Assembly (NCBI GenBank): GCA_963573385.1
Contig: CAUYLG010039363.1
Span: 62,001-126,000, forward strand
Direction: 5' to 3'
Source: Cacajao melanocephalus
Taxonomy: Eukaryota > Chordata > Mammalia > Primates > Pitheciidae
DNA: 64,000 bases
Position 1 is the stretch's first letter. The number at the start of each line of letters is the position of its first letter. The position numbers and the translations under genes were made by a program. Below are positions 1 through 15,960 of the stretch, piece after piece. Under the pieces are notes generated by a model. The model did not search any database. It saw only the letters and a program-made list of their open reading frames with translations, and had not been told where the DNA came from.

Positions 1-2045
1 TGTCACTTTGAAAAAAATATCTAATAAATTTTCCCCTCAAAATTAGTTTCCTCTAAACTAAATTTGCCATAGTATCCTCAAAGTACTGTGCCATATATTC
101 AGGAGACAAAGAAATAGAATACGTATTTCCTCCTCTAAAAAAACCATCATTTAGCTAGGAAGACAGAAAACTTCATCAAAAAGTATACTCAAAGTGACAC
201 ATAATTATCAAATGAGGGCTTAGAAAGAAAATTAAACCTAGAAAGAAAAACCTATATTAAAAATATGCATGTAGAATTTAAGAACGTGAGATTTTCCTTA
301 TCATAACTTAGACATTTGTGCACAAGATATTCTAGTTTTTCTGAATCCATGGCTGAGAAAAGTACTCTGCTATAAAAATGGATGGGAAATTTTACACATT
401 CAGCTTAGAACAGAATTTTCAAGGATAAATTATCTTAGAGACAGTAATTCATCAATTCTCTGGTCTAACGAATTACTCTACCTGCAGATTAATCTTATTT
501 CTATAAATCTCATAGGTATAGAGTTCTTTACATTTTTATTAAAAATACATAAGGTAATCAAATCTAATATTAATAACTGAAATCTACTTATTTGATTGTG
601 ACTTTCTGCCCCTCTAAAAGTTCACATTAGTAAAAAATATACATGACTATGAAATTTAAATTATAAAGCTATAATCTCCTGAGTTACTAACAAGTTCAGT
701 GACTTAAATATATCACAGATCCATATTTTAAATTCTATTATTTTATCAAAGTAATAAACTGAAAGACTATCAAGAATGTAACAATGCCTAGTTGAGATAG
801 CCCGGAGAATGTATGAGAGGATCTGGGGATCCAAACCCGCCTTAGGTAAACTGTGGAGTCCAAAGGTCTGTTGCTCTCTGGCTTTTCATATCTCTACATG
901 TTCCTCCCTCCTAAGAAATTCTCCCCTCCTGCGTGATTTGTATTCTTTCCCTGTCAGAGGCAGATATAATTGAAGAAGGAGCAAAAAAATGATTTAGACT
1001 AGTACTATGGATATCAAATTGAGTAGTCTGGATTTATCTTGTAGTGCAGTGGGTTTTTAACTATAGTATCTTGATACACAATTATGTTAATAATTTGTTA
1101 ATAATAGAAGTCAGTTAAAATTTGATTACAGTTTGTAATAAACCAGTTCTAGTCTTACATCCCTTTTAGTTTCTTGCATTTCAATGTGCTTTTTTGAGTA
1201 AATAGGAAGAAAAAAACAGAGTAAACAGCTAATGACACTAAAGCTACCTACGTCCATGCTGTTTGTCCTTTGTATGAATATCAGCTATCTCGCATGTTAA
1301 GGCAGAAAAAAATTGCAGAGAGACACGCCTTTAGGAAATGGGAGTCCAACAATTTATTTTAAACAACAACAACAAAAAATGTTAACGGATTTACATTTAA
1401 AAATAATCTGTCAGTATAATGAAGGGTTTATTAGAGGAGAGCAACATTGAAGTAAGGGAAGTTAGGAAAAAAGAAGGTTTTGTCAAAACCCAGTTGAAAG
1501 ATGAAGGTTTGATCTAGACAGTGTGAATAGAAACTGAGAGATCCAAAACTGATTCATCTGTCAGTCATTTTTCTAAGCGTTGGATCAATCCTGCAAATAG
1601 CTTCAAAAAAAAGAAAATAATACAAGTTTCACAAATAGCTATTTGCACAGATTTGATTTACTAACTGAAGGTTGCTCAGAACCACTCTTTTGAAACTGTT
1701 CTTTGTAGCTCCAACCTTATCTGTTTCTTTACTACCACTACAGAATGTCCTCTTTTGTCCAAGTCTTTCTTTCCAAAATGGAGGACAGAAACTCAGTTTT
1801 CTAATGGGCCAAGGCAGGTAATTAGTGGGCCTGAAGTGCTATTGCCCAAATTGATTTCAGAAAACAAAATCCACTCAAGTCATCAAAAAATATATATATT
1901 TTTGACGAATCACGGCAAAGAGATTTTGCCTAACTGGAGTTCACAACCCAAATTGTATGGCTAAACTAACAAATATTTACATTTCCATGAGTAGATACCT
2001 TCTTATTAATGTCTGCATTGAAGACTCAGACAAGTAAATAGAAAC
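1..2045. other. Unique AT-rich DNA, no gene recognised
   Basis: No interspersed repeat, RNA gene or convincing exon was recognised. The only frame of note is a 69-codon ORF at 1755-1964 with no familiar motif, which is the length expected by chance. Short A and T runs are present but no long microsatellite. Confidence 0.6.
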
Positions 2046-2321
2046 ACAGAGTCTCGCTCTGTAGCCCAGGCTGGAGTATAGTGGCACAATCCCGGCTCAC
2101 GACAACCTCTGCTTTTCGGGTTCAAGGAATTCTCCTGCCTCAGCCTCCTGAATAGCTGGGACTACAGATGTGTGCCACCACGACTGGCTAATTTTTGTAT
2201 TTTTAGTACAGACAGGGTTTCACCATATTGGCCAGGCTGGTCTTGAACTCCTGACCTTGTGATCCACCTGCCCAGCCTCCCAAAGTGCCAGGATTACAGG
2301 CATGAGCCACCATGCCTGGCC
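2046..2321 (-). mobile_element. Alu SINE, nearly full length
   Basis: Reads as the reverse complement of a dimeric Alu. From left to right it has the GAGTCTCGCTCTG right-arm start, the GGCTAATTTTTGTATTTTTAG linker and the GCTGGxATTACAGGCATGAGCCACC left-arm end. The usual poly-T at the left edge is missing: the element begins directly at the Alu body, so its 3' tail is lost or eroded. Many changes from consensus suggest an older (J or S) Alu. Alus are non-autonomous, L1-mobilised 7SL-derived elements. Confidence 0.95.
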
Positions 2322-2514
2322 TGAGAGCCTTTTTTTAAGTGACCCATCTAATCAACCTTTCAAATAATGATTGTACATCTACTTGAACCATTAGAATATA
2401 CCTGCCAAGTTTCCATTTCTGATGAAAAACAACTTTTGTCTGTCTAGCATAAATTGCGTAAATCACGGTTAATATTTATCAGTGCTTTAATTTATCTTTA
2501 AATTATTGGCATGG

Positions 2515-6479
<3,965 letters not shown>

Positions 6480-6885
6480 AGAGGTGTCTCTGCCTAAAAC
6501 ACTCTTCACTCAGCTTTCCAATGTCTGCCATTTCTTTGTTACTCAGGATGTGGCTCCATATGACTTTCTCAGAAAAGAATTTGGGGGTACCCTTTCTAAG
6601 ATTGTTTCTTTCCATTGAGTCACTGTCTAATTTATCATCCTGCTTTTATTTTCTTCATATTATTTATCAATACCTAAGTATTTCTTATTTATTGACTTGT
6701 TTGTTTACTTGTATGTGTTTTTCTCTATGCCAACTGAAATACAAGTTCTACCAAGGAAGAAAACTTGTCTCTTTGTTTCACTGATGAATCTCTAGTTAAT
6801 AGAATAATGCCTAATTCATGATGAACTCAATCAGTAAACATCTGTTTATTCATTCCTGTATCACACATCTGTTGAATGAATGCAT
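6480..6885 (+). mobile_element. L2 LINE, 3' fragment
   Basis: Diverged match to the LINE-2 3' region in order: the 'cactcttc' segment, the Leu/Phe-rich C-terminal coding remnant, a TTTATTTGTTTACTTG-like stretch, 'ctctatgccaactgaaatac' (the AGAATGTAAGCTCC region) and a degraded 'AATAAATATTTGTTGAATG' 3' end near 6830-6880. L2 is an ancient mammalian-wide LINE. Small ORFs here (6427-6618, 6521-6784) are remnants or chance frames. Confidence 0.6.
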
Positions 6886-7946
6886 ACACTATTAACTGAA
6901 CTTCGTACCTGTCTGCTTAAAGTCAGGCAGATGATAACTCATATAACTACCTAAAGCAAAACAGAATTGATAGATAATGTCAAGATTGAGAAGACCATCA
7001 ATCACTTGGAGCTTCTGGGACAAATGAAGTAAAGGCCATGAAAAGTACCAAGTCTTTTTTTGGTTTTTACCTTTTAGTCTCACTGTTGGAGAAGAGAACT
7101 CAGTTGGAGAGCAGCACTGTGTAATGTTGGAACTCTCAATATCTTACAAGATGGAAGCTGTTTATACACAGGACCTGATCATTGTTAAATAACCTAAATA
7201 TTTTCACTTCAACGTAGGCTGAAATTCTATTCAATAGTCACTACAAACTAAATACTGTTTTTAGGTGGCCACTGCTTAAATGAACATTATACCTTTAATA
7301 TGATGCACCCATCAATAGATAAAAGTAAATCTGTTGATTTTCATTTTGGAAAGAAAAGTCCCAGTATCTAAAATAATGAGTTTGATTTCATTCTGGACTA
7401 CAGTGAGTTTAAACTTTTGCTGGGTCCAACTGATTAGTTAGGATGAAGACTGAGCTGCTATAATAAAACCGTCCAAAGTATAGAGGTTAAAAAAAATATG
7501 ACTCAAATTCTTGCTTGTGTCACAGATGTAAGTAGCAGTCCAGGTAAGCAGACAGCTCTGTCCCATGTGGTCATTCAGAGATTCATGTTCCTTACATTGT
7601 GATTCTGCCATCAACAAGGCTGTTGTTCTCATCTGTATGGCCATAGCTAAATCCCAGAAATGGCCATGTTGCAGCTCACAGGAAAGGGAAAGTATATAAA
7701 AACTTGTTTACCTAATATTTTTAAGACCTATAGTTGGAAGTGTAATTTTTCACTGCTAGTCACATTTCGTTAGTGAAAATGTAGCCAAAGGACCATATCT
7801 AGATGGAAGAGAGTCTGAGAAATGTTGTCTCTAGCTGGGCAGCTACATGTCCAACAACAAATTTACTATGAAAGAGTAGGAGAAGTTATTTTGTTGGACG
7901 TCTTTCTGTTTCTACCCTCAGGCAAGAAGAGCATGAAGATGCTGGT
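6886..7946. other. Mostly unique DNA; possible ancient repeat at about 7430-7690
   Basis: The part at 7430-7690 ('agctgctataataaaac...aggttaa...cagtccaggtaagcagacagctctgtcccatgtggt') has the layout of an old LTR or DNA-repeat fragment read in reverse, but I cannot assign a family. The remainder shows nothing recognisable. Confidence 0.35.
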
Positions 7947-8295
7947 TGCAATGAACTGAATGTTTGTATACCTCCATAATTCACCCTGATCCCAGGTGAT
8001 GGTATCTGGAGGTGAAGCCTTGGGGAGGTAATTAAGTCATGAAGATAGAGTCCTCATAAACGAGATTAGTTCCCTTATGAAAGAGAACCTATGGAGCTCT
8101 CTTCACTCTTTCCACCATGTGAGAATACAATGAGAAGTCATCAGTCTGTGATCGAGAAGAGAGCACTCACCAGAACCTGACCATGCTGGACCATGATATT
8201 GACCTTTCACCTCCAGAACTGTGAGAAATAAATTTCTGCTGTTTATAAACCACCCAGTCTATAATACTTTACTATAGCAGCCTGAACTCAAGAAA
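7947..8295 (+). mobile_element. MLT1-type MaLR solo LTR
   Basis: Collinear with MLT1 LTRs: CTGAATGTTTGTATACC start, GGTGATGGTATCTGGAGGTG, CCTTATGAAAGAGA, TTCCACCATGTGAGAA, CTCACCAGAACCTGACC, CTCCAGAACTGTGAGAAATA, and the end GTTTATAAACCACCCAGTCT...AGCAGCCTGAAC. No internal MaLR sequence or second LTR follows, so it is a solo LTR. MaLRs are non-autonomous ERVL relatives. Confidence 0.85.
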
Positions 8296-8870
8296 GTGGT
8301 CCATAAAAATAGTATTAAGTGAGTGCTAGGGGTATGATCAAAGTATAAAATAAAATCAAGAATAAGATTTTAGAAACAATACACTGTGGATACCAATTTT
8401 ATGTTTAGTCTTTATTAATATTGAAATGGTAACTTATGCAGTAGAAAAACTTTCTTATAAATAGATCAGAGAATTGAATTGAGAATTCCTGCCACAATGT
8501 CATGCACAAAAGCACTTTTGTTTGTTCTATATAAAAGAAGTGTAAGGCAAGCCATACTAGAGCAAAAAGTCAACTCCCGTATGTGAAGTGTGATCCTTAA
8601 TAAATATCATGTCATGAACTGTCATATTTTAAGTCTACTTCTAAATATAACTTCCTGTTACTCTATGAGTTCAGTGACTCTTGATCTTGTCAAAAATGGA
8701 GCTGCCTAACATTTTCTGATTTTTTGTGACCCTTTCTGTCTCTTTTCATATGAGTGGAATATACATAAAACTTTAGTAAAATAAAATTTTTAGTGAGTTT
8801 AATTTCTAGTTGGCATGTATTTTTAATTCGATCAAATTATTTTAAACCATTAGAAAGCAGTACATTGTGA

Positions 8871-8950
8871 TTCATATATTTCTTCTACAAATATTTGCTA
8901 GCTTACCATTTGTAAGCCCTGTGATGGGTACAGAGAATTAAAAAATAAAT
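8871..8950 (-). mobile_element. L2 LINE 3' end, short fragment
   Basis: 'ttcttctacaaatatttgctagc...tgtaagccctgtgatgggtacagagaat' matches the reverse complement of the L2 terminal region (CAACAAATATTTATTGAGC...GGCACTGTGCTAGG). Short and diverged. Confidence 0.45.
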
Positions 8951-8976
8951 GACAGGAACCCTGCTTTTAAGAAAAT

Positions 8977-9052
8977 CAAAATCATGGTCTTTTATAATGG
9001 GGAAAAGTTTAGTGAGGTCAAAAACATGGTCTTTTTTAATTGGGAAAGAAAT
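8977..9052. repeat. Two-copy 42-bp imperfect tandem duplication
   Basis: The unit beginning 'atcatggtcttttataatgg' at about 8981 recurs as 'aacatggtcttttttaattgg' at about 9023, a 42-bp period. The copies differ by several substitutions, so the duplication is not recent. It makes a short repeated peptide in one frame (8949-9140), which I regard as incidental. Confidence 0.6.
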
Positions 9053-11721
9053 ATTTACATGTACCTCTATGCCAACTGAAGGAAAGAGAAATTTACTAAA
9101 AAATTTTCAGCTAACTTTATTTTTTAAATTAAGTAGATAATCTCTATCTAGTAATCCCACATGTATCTTAAAGATTCTAAAATTAGGGTTTTTTGTCATT
9201 GATCATTTTTATTTTTTATTAGATAAGAATATATTTTAAAACATATATATTATTTCAGTTTCCATGTGATCAGAAATAAGTTTAAAACTGTACCTGGTAA
9301 TCATGGAAGCTATTATCAGTACACTAACTAGAATCCTCCTATATGGCAGATGGATGAGGCATAAAGCGGAGAGTAAAAGTACACTAAAAGTTTACGATTT
9401 CATTGTGAAAACTTACAATTCTCCATACTGGAAAATATAGTCAGTAATAGCAGGGAAGTTCATTTTGAAGTTTAAAAAGTCAATGCTCTTATCTTCTTAA
9501 CTTGAAAATAATTCTAGTGGTAATTTAAACTCTTAACAAAAAGAAAAAATAAAAAAGAATCAGTTTTGAAGAGTACCATAAACACCATCATCTCTAACCT
9601 CGGAACTTTAGATAGTTCATTTTAAACATTTATAGCATATTTTGATGACCACTGTATTTTTAAATGTCTGGAGAGATATTCCTATAGACCTTCATTTAAG
9701 AGTTTTCTGGCTTAAAGTCCTCCTTATTTCTATGGACATATTTGTATCTATCTTCCCACTCAGTGTCTTAGTTCTAGATACTCCTGACAGGACAGTTTTA
9801 GATTAAGTCCCAAAACACCAAATACAAATGAACTATGACATCACAGGTTAATTCAGGAACACATAACTAATATTCTTACCAGTGTCAAAATTATCTTTAA
9901 AGAAGGATAAGAGCATGAGCTTGCACCATTTTCTTCCAAAATATTTGTTGAGGGTAAAAATAATGTTTAGCCGTATATTGCTGAAATTGCAGAAGAACCT
10001 GTAGTGAACTGGAGAATAAAGATTATTTCTTGGCTCTCCAGGAACTCTACACTTAACTCCAAATACATAGGGTTTCCCAACCAGATTGAGCACTTAGCTT
10101 CCCCTGAATGCCTACATCATCTTTTTTGGACAGTCAACATAACAGCATATGAAAGATGCTATACTTAGAGGAATCAATTTGGGTATCCTGGGTAGATTGT
10201 GGAAAAAGAGCCTAATGAGATTTTTGTTATTAACAGAGCAGGGATGAAGGCTTCAAGATTCCACTTGAGCTTTTTCTGTGAGAAGTGACTACCTCAATAC
10301 AAAAGCACTTGTAAGAAGATACTTACATTAAGGGAGAAATATTCCAGCCAATTCAGCCATATAAATATATAGAAATCCTCCTTGTCCCTAGACTATCTGT
10401 GTAAACAACTGGTATTTTATAGGCTATGCAATCTATTTCCACTTGGGAAAAATTTCCCTGGCTATTTTTAGTTGCTATCTTACATAAGGTACTAAAATGT
10501 ACCCTATTAAATAAGTTAACACACCTACCAAAATGCTTTTTTATTTCCTTAGAGGAAATTAAATCTCTTGCAGTTTGTGACTAAGAGTCTCATGCTTCAT
10601 AAAGTATCATTATCTTTTCCTACTTCTAAGTATTTTTGTCTTGTCCCCACTCCTCCCCCTCCCCCATGAGTTAAGACTAGAAACTTAAAACACTATTTTT
10701 ATTCTGCCCTTCATCTTAGACGACAGTTTCTTTGCACTAAGCTGATACTTAAAAGTTTTCAAATATTTTCTGGTTGGCGTGCTGGGTGATTAGTCCATTA
10801 AAATGTGTTTCCACAGCCCTCGTTTGTAGTTCTCTATTGCTACACATCTTTTTTAATGTTTGTCTGAATTGAACTATATTTGCCATCTGCTGTTTCAGGC
10901 TCTCAAATGATCTGAAACCTTTGAATTTTGTTAAGTCATTCCTCATTATTGCTTTTTTAGTAGTATCTATAAAGTCTATCTGTTCCCCTCCTCACCATTT
11001 CCTTATGTCTATCATTTACATACTCCAGAGTCACTGAGGTACTAAGACACCAAACAACCAGTTTCAAATGTAAAATCCTCAGCTAGAGTATAGCTGATCT
11101 TCTATTTTGAAGTAAACTTTATCACTTTGCTTCTATTCCATGCTTTTTAAAAAGTCTATTCACTTAGCACTGATATGAAAACTATCGGTGACATTTTGGT
11201 AGTTTTAGTGTATTGGATCCTTTGAATTTGTTTTACCTATTGTCTTAGAAGTCCTTTTCTCCCCCACAGTATAAAAGTTGTACTTTCCATTCCTTTTCTT
11301 GTAAGGCTTTAGGTTTCCCTACCTTATTTTTTTTAATTACTTCAATAATTTTTAGAAATGAGGGGTTCAAAAAATAATAATAATGGGCATGATACTGTTC
11401 TGAAAAGAAGTAAACAAAAGAAAAGCAAATCATCTGGATCTAAACCTTTGGAGGCAAGCCAGCAACACTCTTTTTCGTCTCTCTTACTTTTCTCTTGACA
11501 CACGCAAAATGCAGAATTTTTCCAAAGCACCTTGGTGTCCACAGGCAATTACAGGTGTAAAGCTTGACAGAAGGTACTAGCTGGGAAGGAAAAGTAACAC
11601 ATCCAGTAATAAGATCTGCCCCTAGTTATAGAGACATTTGTTCTAATTATTTACTCTTCCATTCATTTATTTGCAAGTCTTTCAATTATCAATTACTATA
11701 TAAAACACTATCCCCAGATGA
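9053..11721. other. Unique AT-rich DNA, no gene recognised
   Basis: Nothing recognised over 2.7 kb apart from short A/T runs. ORFs of 60-80 codons (9848-10093, 10749-10946, 11245-11433, 11342-11548) lack motifs and overlap one another. Confidence 0.5.
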
Positions 11722-11726
11722 GTGGC

Positions 11727-12093
11727 TGATATGCTTTGGCTCTGTGTCCCCACCCAAATCTCATCTCCAATTGTAATCCCCACGTGTCAAGGGAGAGACT
11801 TGGTGGGGGGTGAGTGGATCATGGGTGCAGTTTCCCCCATGCTAGTCTCATGACAGTGAGTTCTCACAAGAGCTGATAGTTTTAAAATATGGTGCTTCCT
11901 CCCTCATTCTCACTCTCAATCTCTCCTGTGATCTTGTGAAGAATGCACTTGTTTCTCCGTTGCCTTCTGCCATAATTGTAAGTTTCCTGAGGCATCTCCA
12001 GCCATGTGGACCTGTGAGTCAATTAAATCCATTTTCTTTATAAATTACCCAGTCTCATAGTTCTTTACTGCAGTGTAAAAATGGACTAATACA
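11727..12093 (+). repeat. 5' LTR of THE1/MST element
   Basis: Begins TGATATGCTTTGGCTCTG and contains the MaLR landmarks GTAATCCCCACGTGTCAAGG, GTTTCCCCCATGCT and GAGTCAATTAAAT. It ends GGACTAATACA. Its own regulatory activity cannot be judged from sequence. Confidence 0.95.
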
Positions 12094-13691
12094 GAGAAGT
12101 GAGACATTTTTATAAAGATATCTAAAAATGTGGACACAACTTTGAAACTGGGTAATAGGCAGAGATTGGAACAGTTTGGAAGGTTCAGAAGAAGACAGGA
12201 AGGTATGGAAAGCTTTGGAACTTCCTAGAGACCTATTGAATGGTTTTGACCAAAATACTTATAGTGATATGGACAATGAAGTCCAGGCTAAGGTGGTCTC
12301 AGAAGGAGATAAGGAACTTATTGGGAACTGGAACAAAGGTCTTTCTTGCTGTGCTCTGGCAAAGAGATTGGTGGAATTTTGCCCTTGCCCTAGAGATCTG
12401 TGGAACTTTGAATTTGAGAGAGATGATTTAGGGTATCTGGCAGAAGAAATTTCTAAGAAGCAAAGCATTCAAGTTGTGACCTGGCTTTTTCTGAAAGGAT
12501 ACAGTCATAAGCATTCATAAGGAGATGGTCTGAAATTGAAATTTGTGTTTAAAAAGAGAAGCACGGTAAAAGTTTGGAACATTTGCAGCTTGACCATGTG
12601 ATAAAATAGAAAAACCCATTTTCTGGAAAGAAATTAAAACCAATACTGCTGAAATTTGCATAAGCAACTAGGAGCCAAATGTTAGTAGCCAAGACAATGA
12701 TGAAAACATCTCCAGGGCATGTTAGAGATCTTCTTGGCAGTCTCTTTCTTCACAGGCCTGGAGACCTCAGAGGACTAAATGGTTTCATGGGCTGGGTCAA
12801 GGTCCCAGCTGCTGCTCTGTGCAGCCCTGGGACTTGGCACCCTGTTTCCTAGCTGTTCCAGCTTCAGCCCTGGCTAAAAGGGGCCAAATTATAGCTTGTG
12901 CTTGTTGCTTCAGAGGGTGCAAGTACCAAGCCTTGTTGGCTTCCATGTGGTGTTAGACCTGTGGGTGCACAGAGGTCAGAAGTTGAGGCTTGGCAGCCTC
13001 TGCTTATATTTCAGAGGATGTATGGAAATGCCTGGATGTCCAGATAGAAGTCTGTGGCAGAGGCAAGCCCTTCACAGAGAACCTCAGCTAGGGCAGTGCA
13101 GAGGGGAAGTGTGGGGTTGGAGCCCCCACACAAAGTCTTCACTGGGGCACTGTCCAGTAGAGCTGTGAAAAGAGGGCCACCATCTTCCAACCACAGAATG
13201 ATAGATCCACCAAGAGCTTGCACCATGCACCTGGAAAAGCTGTAGGAACTCAATGCCAGCCCATGAAAGCAGACACAGGGGAAGAGCTGCCCATGGCCTT
13301 GGGAGTTCACCTCTTGCATCAGCATGCCCTGGATGTGAGACATGGAGTCAAAGGAGATTCTTTTGGAGCTATAAGGTTTAATTGCTGCCCTATTGGGTTT
13401 TAGACTTGCATGGAGCCTGTAGCCCTTTTATTTTGGTCAATTTCTCCCATTTGAAATGGAAGCATTTACCCAATGCCTGTACCCCTCATTGTATCTTGGA
13501 AGTAACTAACTTACTTTTGATTTTATAGGCTTATAAGCAGAAGGGACTTGCCTTGTCTCAGGTGACACTTTGGACTTGGACTTTTGGGTTAACACTGGAA
13601 TGAGTTAAGTCTTTGGGGGACTTTTGGGAAGGCAAAATTGTGTTTTGAAATATGAGAAAGACATGAGATTTGGGAGGGGCCAGAAGTAGAA
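12094..13691 (+). mobile_element. MaLR internal region (THE1/MST-int), decayed
   Basis: Follows the THE1/MST internal sequence from the ATAAAGATA...GTGGACACAACTTTG start through the 'gggccaccatcttccaacc' segment to 'gggaggggccagaagtagaatgg' just before the 3' LTR. Frames at 12176-12520 (114 codons), 12896-13168 and 13011-13343 are remnants or chance. No protease, RT or integrase motif is seen, as expected for MaLRs, which lack pol. Confidence 0.9.
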
Positions 13692-14059
13692 TGGTATGGT
13701 TTGGCTCTGTGTCCCCACTCAAATATCTTCTCAAATTGTAATCCCCATATGTCAAGGGAGAGACGTGGTGGGAGGTGATTAAATCACGGGGGCAGTTTCC
13801 CCCATGCTGTTCTCATGATGGTGAGTTCTCACAAGAGCTGATGGTTTTAAAGTGTGGTACTTCTCCCCTCATTCTCACTCTCTTTGTCTTATGCTGCCTG
13901 TGAAGAAGATGTTTGCTTCTTTTTTGCCTGCTGCCATAATTTAAAATTTTCTGAGGCCTCCCCAGCCATGTAAAAGTCTGAGTCAATTAAATCTCTTTTC
14001 TTTATAAACTACCCAGTCTCAGGTAATTGTTTATATCAGTATGAAAATGGACTAATACA
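13692..14059 (+). repeat. 3' LTR of THE1/MST element
   Basis: 368 bp, collinear with the 5' LTR at 11727-12093. It begins TGGTATGGTTTGGCTCTG, ends GACTAATACA and is followed by the GTGGC target duplicate. Confidence 0.95.
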
Positions 14060-14064
14060 GTGGC

Positions 14065-14313
14065 TTAAAACAGTAGCAATTTATTATTTCTTATCATTCC
14101 ATGGGTTGGCTGGGGTCAACTGGGCTGTTTTTCTGCTCCAGGTGGCCTGGGCTGGGGTCACTTATGAAGCTGCCTCTCACCAGGGGCTGTGCAGGAACTG
14201 GGATCTCCAAGATTTCTGTGGCACAAGCCCACGAAGGGGCAAAATGGAAGTGTTTAACTAATATGTGACCTTCCTCTAGGAACACTGGACTGGGAAGGGG
14301 AAAACACTTCAAG
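14065..14313 (-). mobile_element. Ancient repeat, first part (MLT1-like, family uncertain)
   Basis: 'TTAAAACAGTAGCAATTTATTATTTC' followed by 'gggttggctggggtcaactgggctg' resembles the reverse complement of old MaLR-like LTRs. It appears to resume at about 14680 ('gtggcactgcatcatttcttctgc...gattctacctcttcatgagag'), which implies that the LTR between was inserted into it. The family is not certain. Confidence 0.4.
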
Positions 14314-14677
14314 TGAGTATGTGCATGACTTCAGTAAACACACTGTGCGGCCCCTCCCAAGTGCTCGTACCCCACTGCACTTGGAGACAGCCCACCCCAA
14401 AAAAAGAATCAAGGGAGAAGTAACACAGACCCCAGTAAAACCCTAATTCAAAGACCAAACACTCACTTGATCGCTTAGTCAGTCACTCAGCCCTCTTTCA
14501 AAAGTGTGCTTGACTTCCTTTTGTTCCTGCTCTAAAGCTTTTTAATAAATTTTCCCTCCTGTTCTAAAACCTGCCTTGGTCTCTCAGTCTGCCTTATGTC
14601 CCTCAGTCTAATTCTTTCTGCTGAAGACGCAAGAATTAAAGTTGCTCCAGACCCACATGGATTCACTGCCATTTACA
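14314..14677 (+). mobile_element. ERV1-type solo LTR (MER4/MER61-like)
   Basis: Contains CCTTTTGTTCCTGCTCTAAAG, an AATAAA polyadenylation signal in 'tttttaataaattttccctcc', 'CCTTGGTCTCTCAGTCTGCC', 'cctcagtctaattctttctgctgaagacgcaagaatt' and ends 'ggattcactgccatttaca'. This is the R-U5 layout of gammaretrovirus-like ERV1 LTRs of the MER4 group. No internal retroviral sequence adjoins it. A target duplication was not found, so the 5' edge may be truncated. Confidence 0.6.
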
Positions 14678-14935
14678 AGGGTTCCAAGAAAGCAAAAATG
14701 AAAGCTTTCAGGCTTAATAAGAACTAGGTCCAAAAGTGGCACTGCATCATTTCTTCTGCATCCTATTGATTTACAAAGGTCATGAAGCCAGCCTAGGTTC
14801 AAAAAGAGGGAAAGAGATTCTACCTCTTCATGAGAGAAGAGGCATGCATGCCTGGGCTTGGGAGAAATTGTTGCCTGGCCAAAATTCACATTCCTCCCAT
14901 ATGCACAATATATTAATCTCCACATGAGATCCCCA
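14678..14935 (-). mobile_element. Ancient repeat, second part
   Basis: Probable continuation of the repeat interrupted at 14314: 'gcatcctattgatttacaaagg', 'agccagcctaggttc' and 'agattctacctcttcatgagag' follow the order of the far end of the same old element. The 105-codon minus frame at 14608-14925 spans the junction and is not a gene. Confidence 0.35.
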
Positions 14936-15659
14936 AAGTCTTATCTAATAACATTATCATTTGACTCTGACTCTAAATGCAAGATCTTACAATTTAAGCT
15001 AGGCATAGACATGGATAAGGCTCATCAGATAGAAGTCCTTTTAGTCTAAAGAACTTTGTACTTAAAAATATAAGTTATCTGACCTTTAAATAAGCAACTT
15101 TGAATAGCAAGACAGTAATGTAACAACTGCAAGAGACACTTCTATGCAAAGAAAAGGGGAAATGGGAATCACAGTCATGAGTTCATAGCAATTCCAAAAT
15201 TGCAGGTAGGCAAACTAAAGGAGGAAGGAAAAAGAAAAGAGAAAAGGACAATGAAAATAAAACAAAATACAGCTGGGAATATGTTTTGGGGCCCTCAACT
15301 TCATCAGAAACAGTTTCTTAATTAGACACTAATTCTGCTCTATGGGAGTAATTCCTTAATCCATTGTTCTCAGCTCTGGAGTCTTAGCACCTTGCTCTGA
15401 GATATCTGCCTTTTCCCCTAAAAAAGTGACCCATCTTTTTATCTGAGAAATTGTCTCAGCCTGCTTCCTGCTTATGTGAAATTGGGGCTCAAAACCTTCT
15501 TTTTAATTTGAACTGCCTCTGTCCTATTGGGTTCAACTACATGGTATGTTTTGTAGTGAAGTTCCCTTTAAAACTTTTGAATTTTCTATAAAAATTGCTG
15601 ATGCTCACTCTTAACTCCAAAGCCTCATGGTTTAGTTTCTGTTATGATAGCACCCAGTT
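14936..15659. other. Unique DNA, nothing recognised
   Basis: No repeat, exon or RNA gene recognised. An A/G-rich patch lies near 15218-15265. Confidence 0.5.
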
Positions 15660-15960
15660 TCAGGTACTGATTTCTTATCACTCAGTATTCAATAAGGGAA
15701 GCGGAACCACTATAGAGATGGGAGAAGGGAGTTATCATGGGAATTAGACTTCACACAATTGTGAGAAAAACTCAGGTAGTGGAGACCCAAAAGGGAAAGC
15801 TGGATAATCAGAAGAATTGTAACCACCCAAAGGGTTCATCTTGCCTGCTGCCTAGACAGAGCTGATTCATCAGGACAGGGGAATTGCAATAGAGAAAGAG
15901 TAATTCACACAGAGTGGGCTGTGCGGGAGACTAGAGTTTTATTATTACTTATCTTGGACA
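15660..15960. mobile_element. Probable interspersed repeat, family unknown
   Basis: 'gattcatcaggacaggggaattgcaatagagaaagagtaatt' and 'gggctgtgcgggagactagagttttattatta' recall a repeated human sequence, probably an LTR fragment read in reverse. I cannot name the family with confidence. Confidence 0.35.

Larger units (their letters stand above)
11727..14059 (+). mobile_element. Complete THE1/MST-type MaLR retrotransposon
   Basis: A 2.33-kb element with two LTRs (11727-12093 and 13692-14059) around about 1.6 kb of MaLR internal sequence. Both LTRs start with TG and end with ACTAATACA. The flanks carry an exact 5-bp target duplication, GTGGC, at 11722-11726 and 14060-14064. The internal region has no intact gag or pol. 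Its longest frame is 114 codons (12176-12520), so the copy is coding-dead and was non-autonomous. By eye the LTRs differ at roughly 15% of compared positions, consistent with an old primate insertion. Family identification is firm; the THE1 versus MST subfamily needs a consensus alignment. Confidence 0.95.

Noticed and set aside
12176..12520. 114-codon ORF as a possible gene
   Set aside because: It lies wholly within the MaLR internal region, which is present in thousands of genomic copies, and the element is decayed.
11727..14059. Functional endogenous retrovirus
   Set aside because: MaLRs lack pol and env, the internal region is broken by stops, and no envelope or polymerase motif is present.
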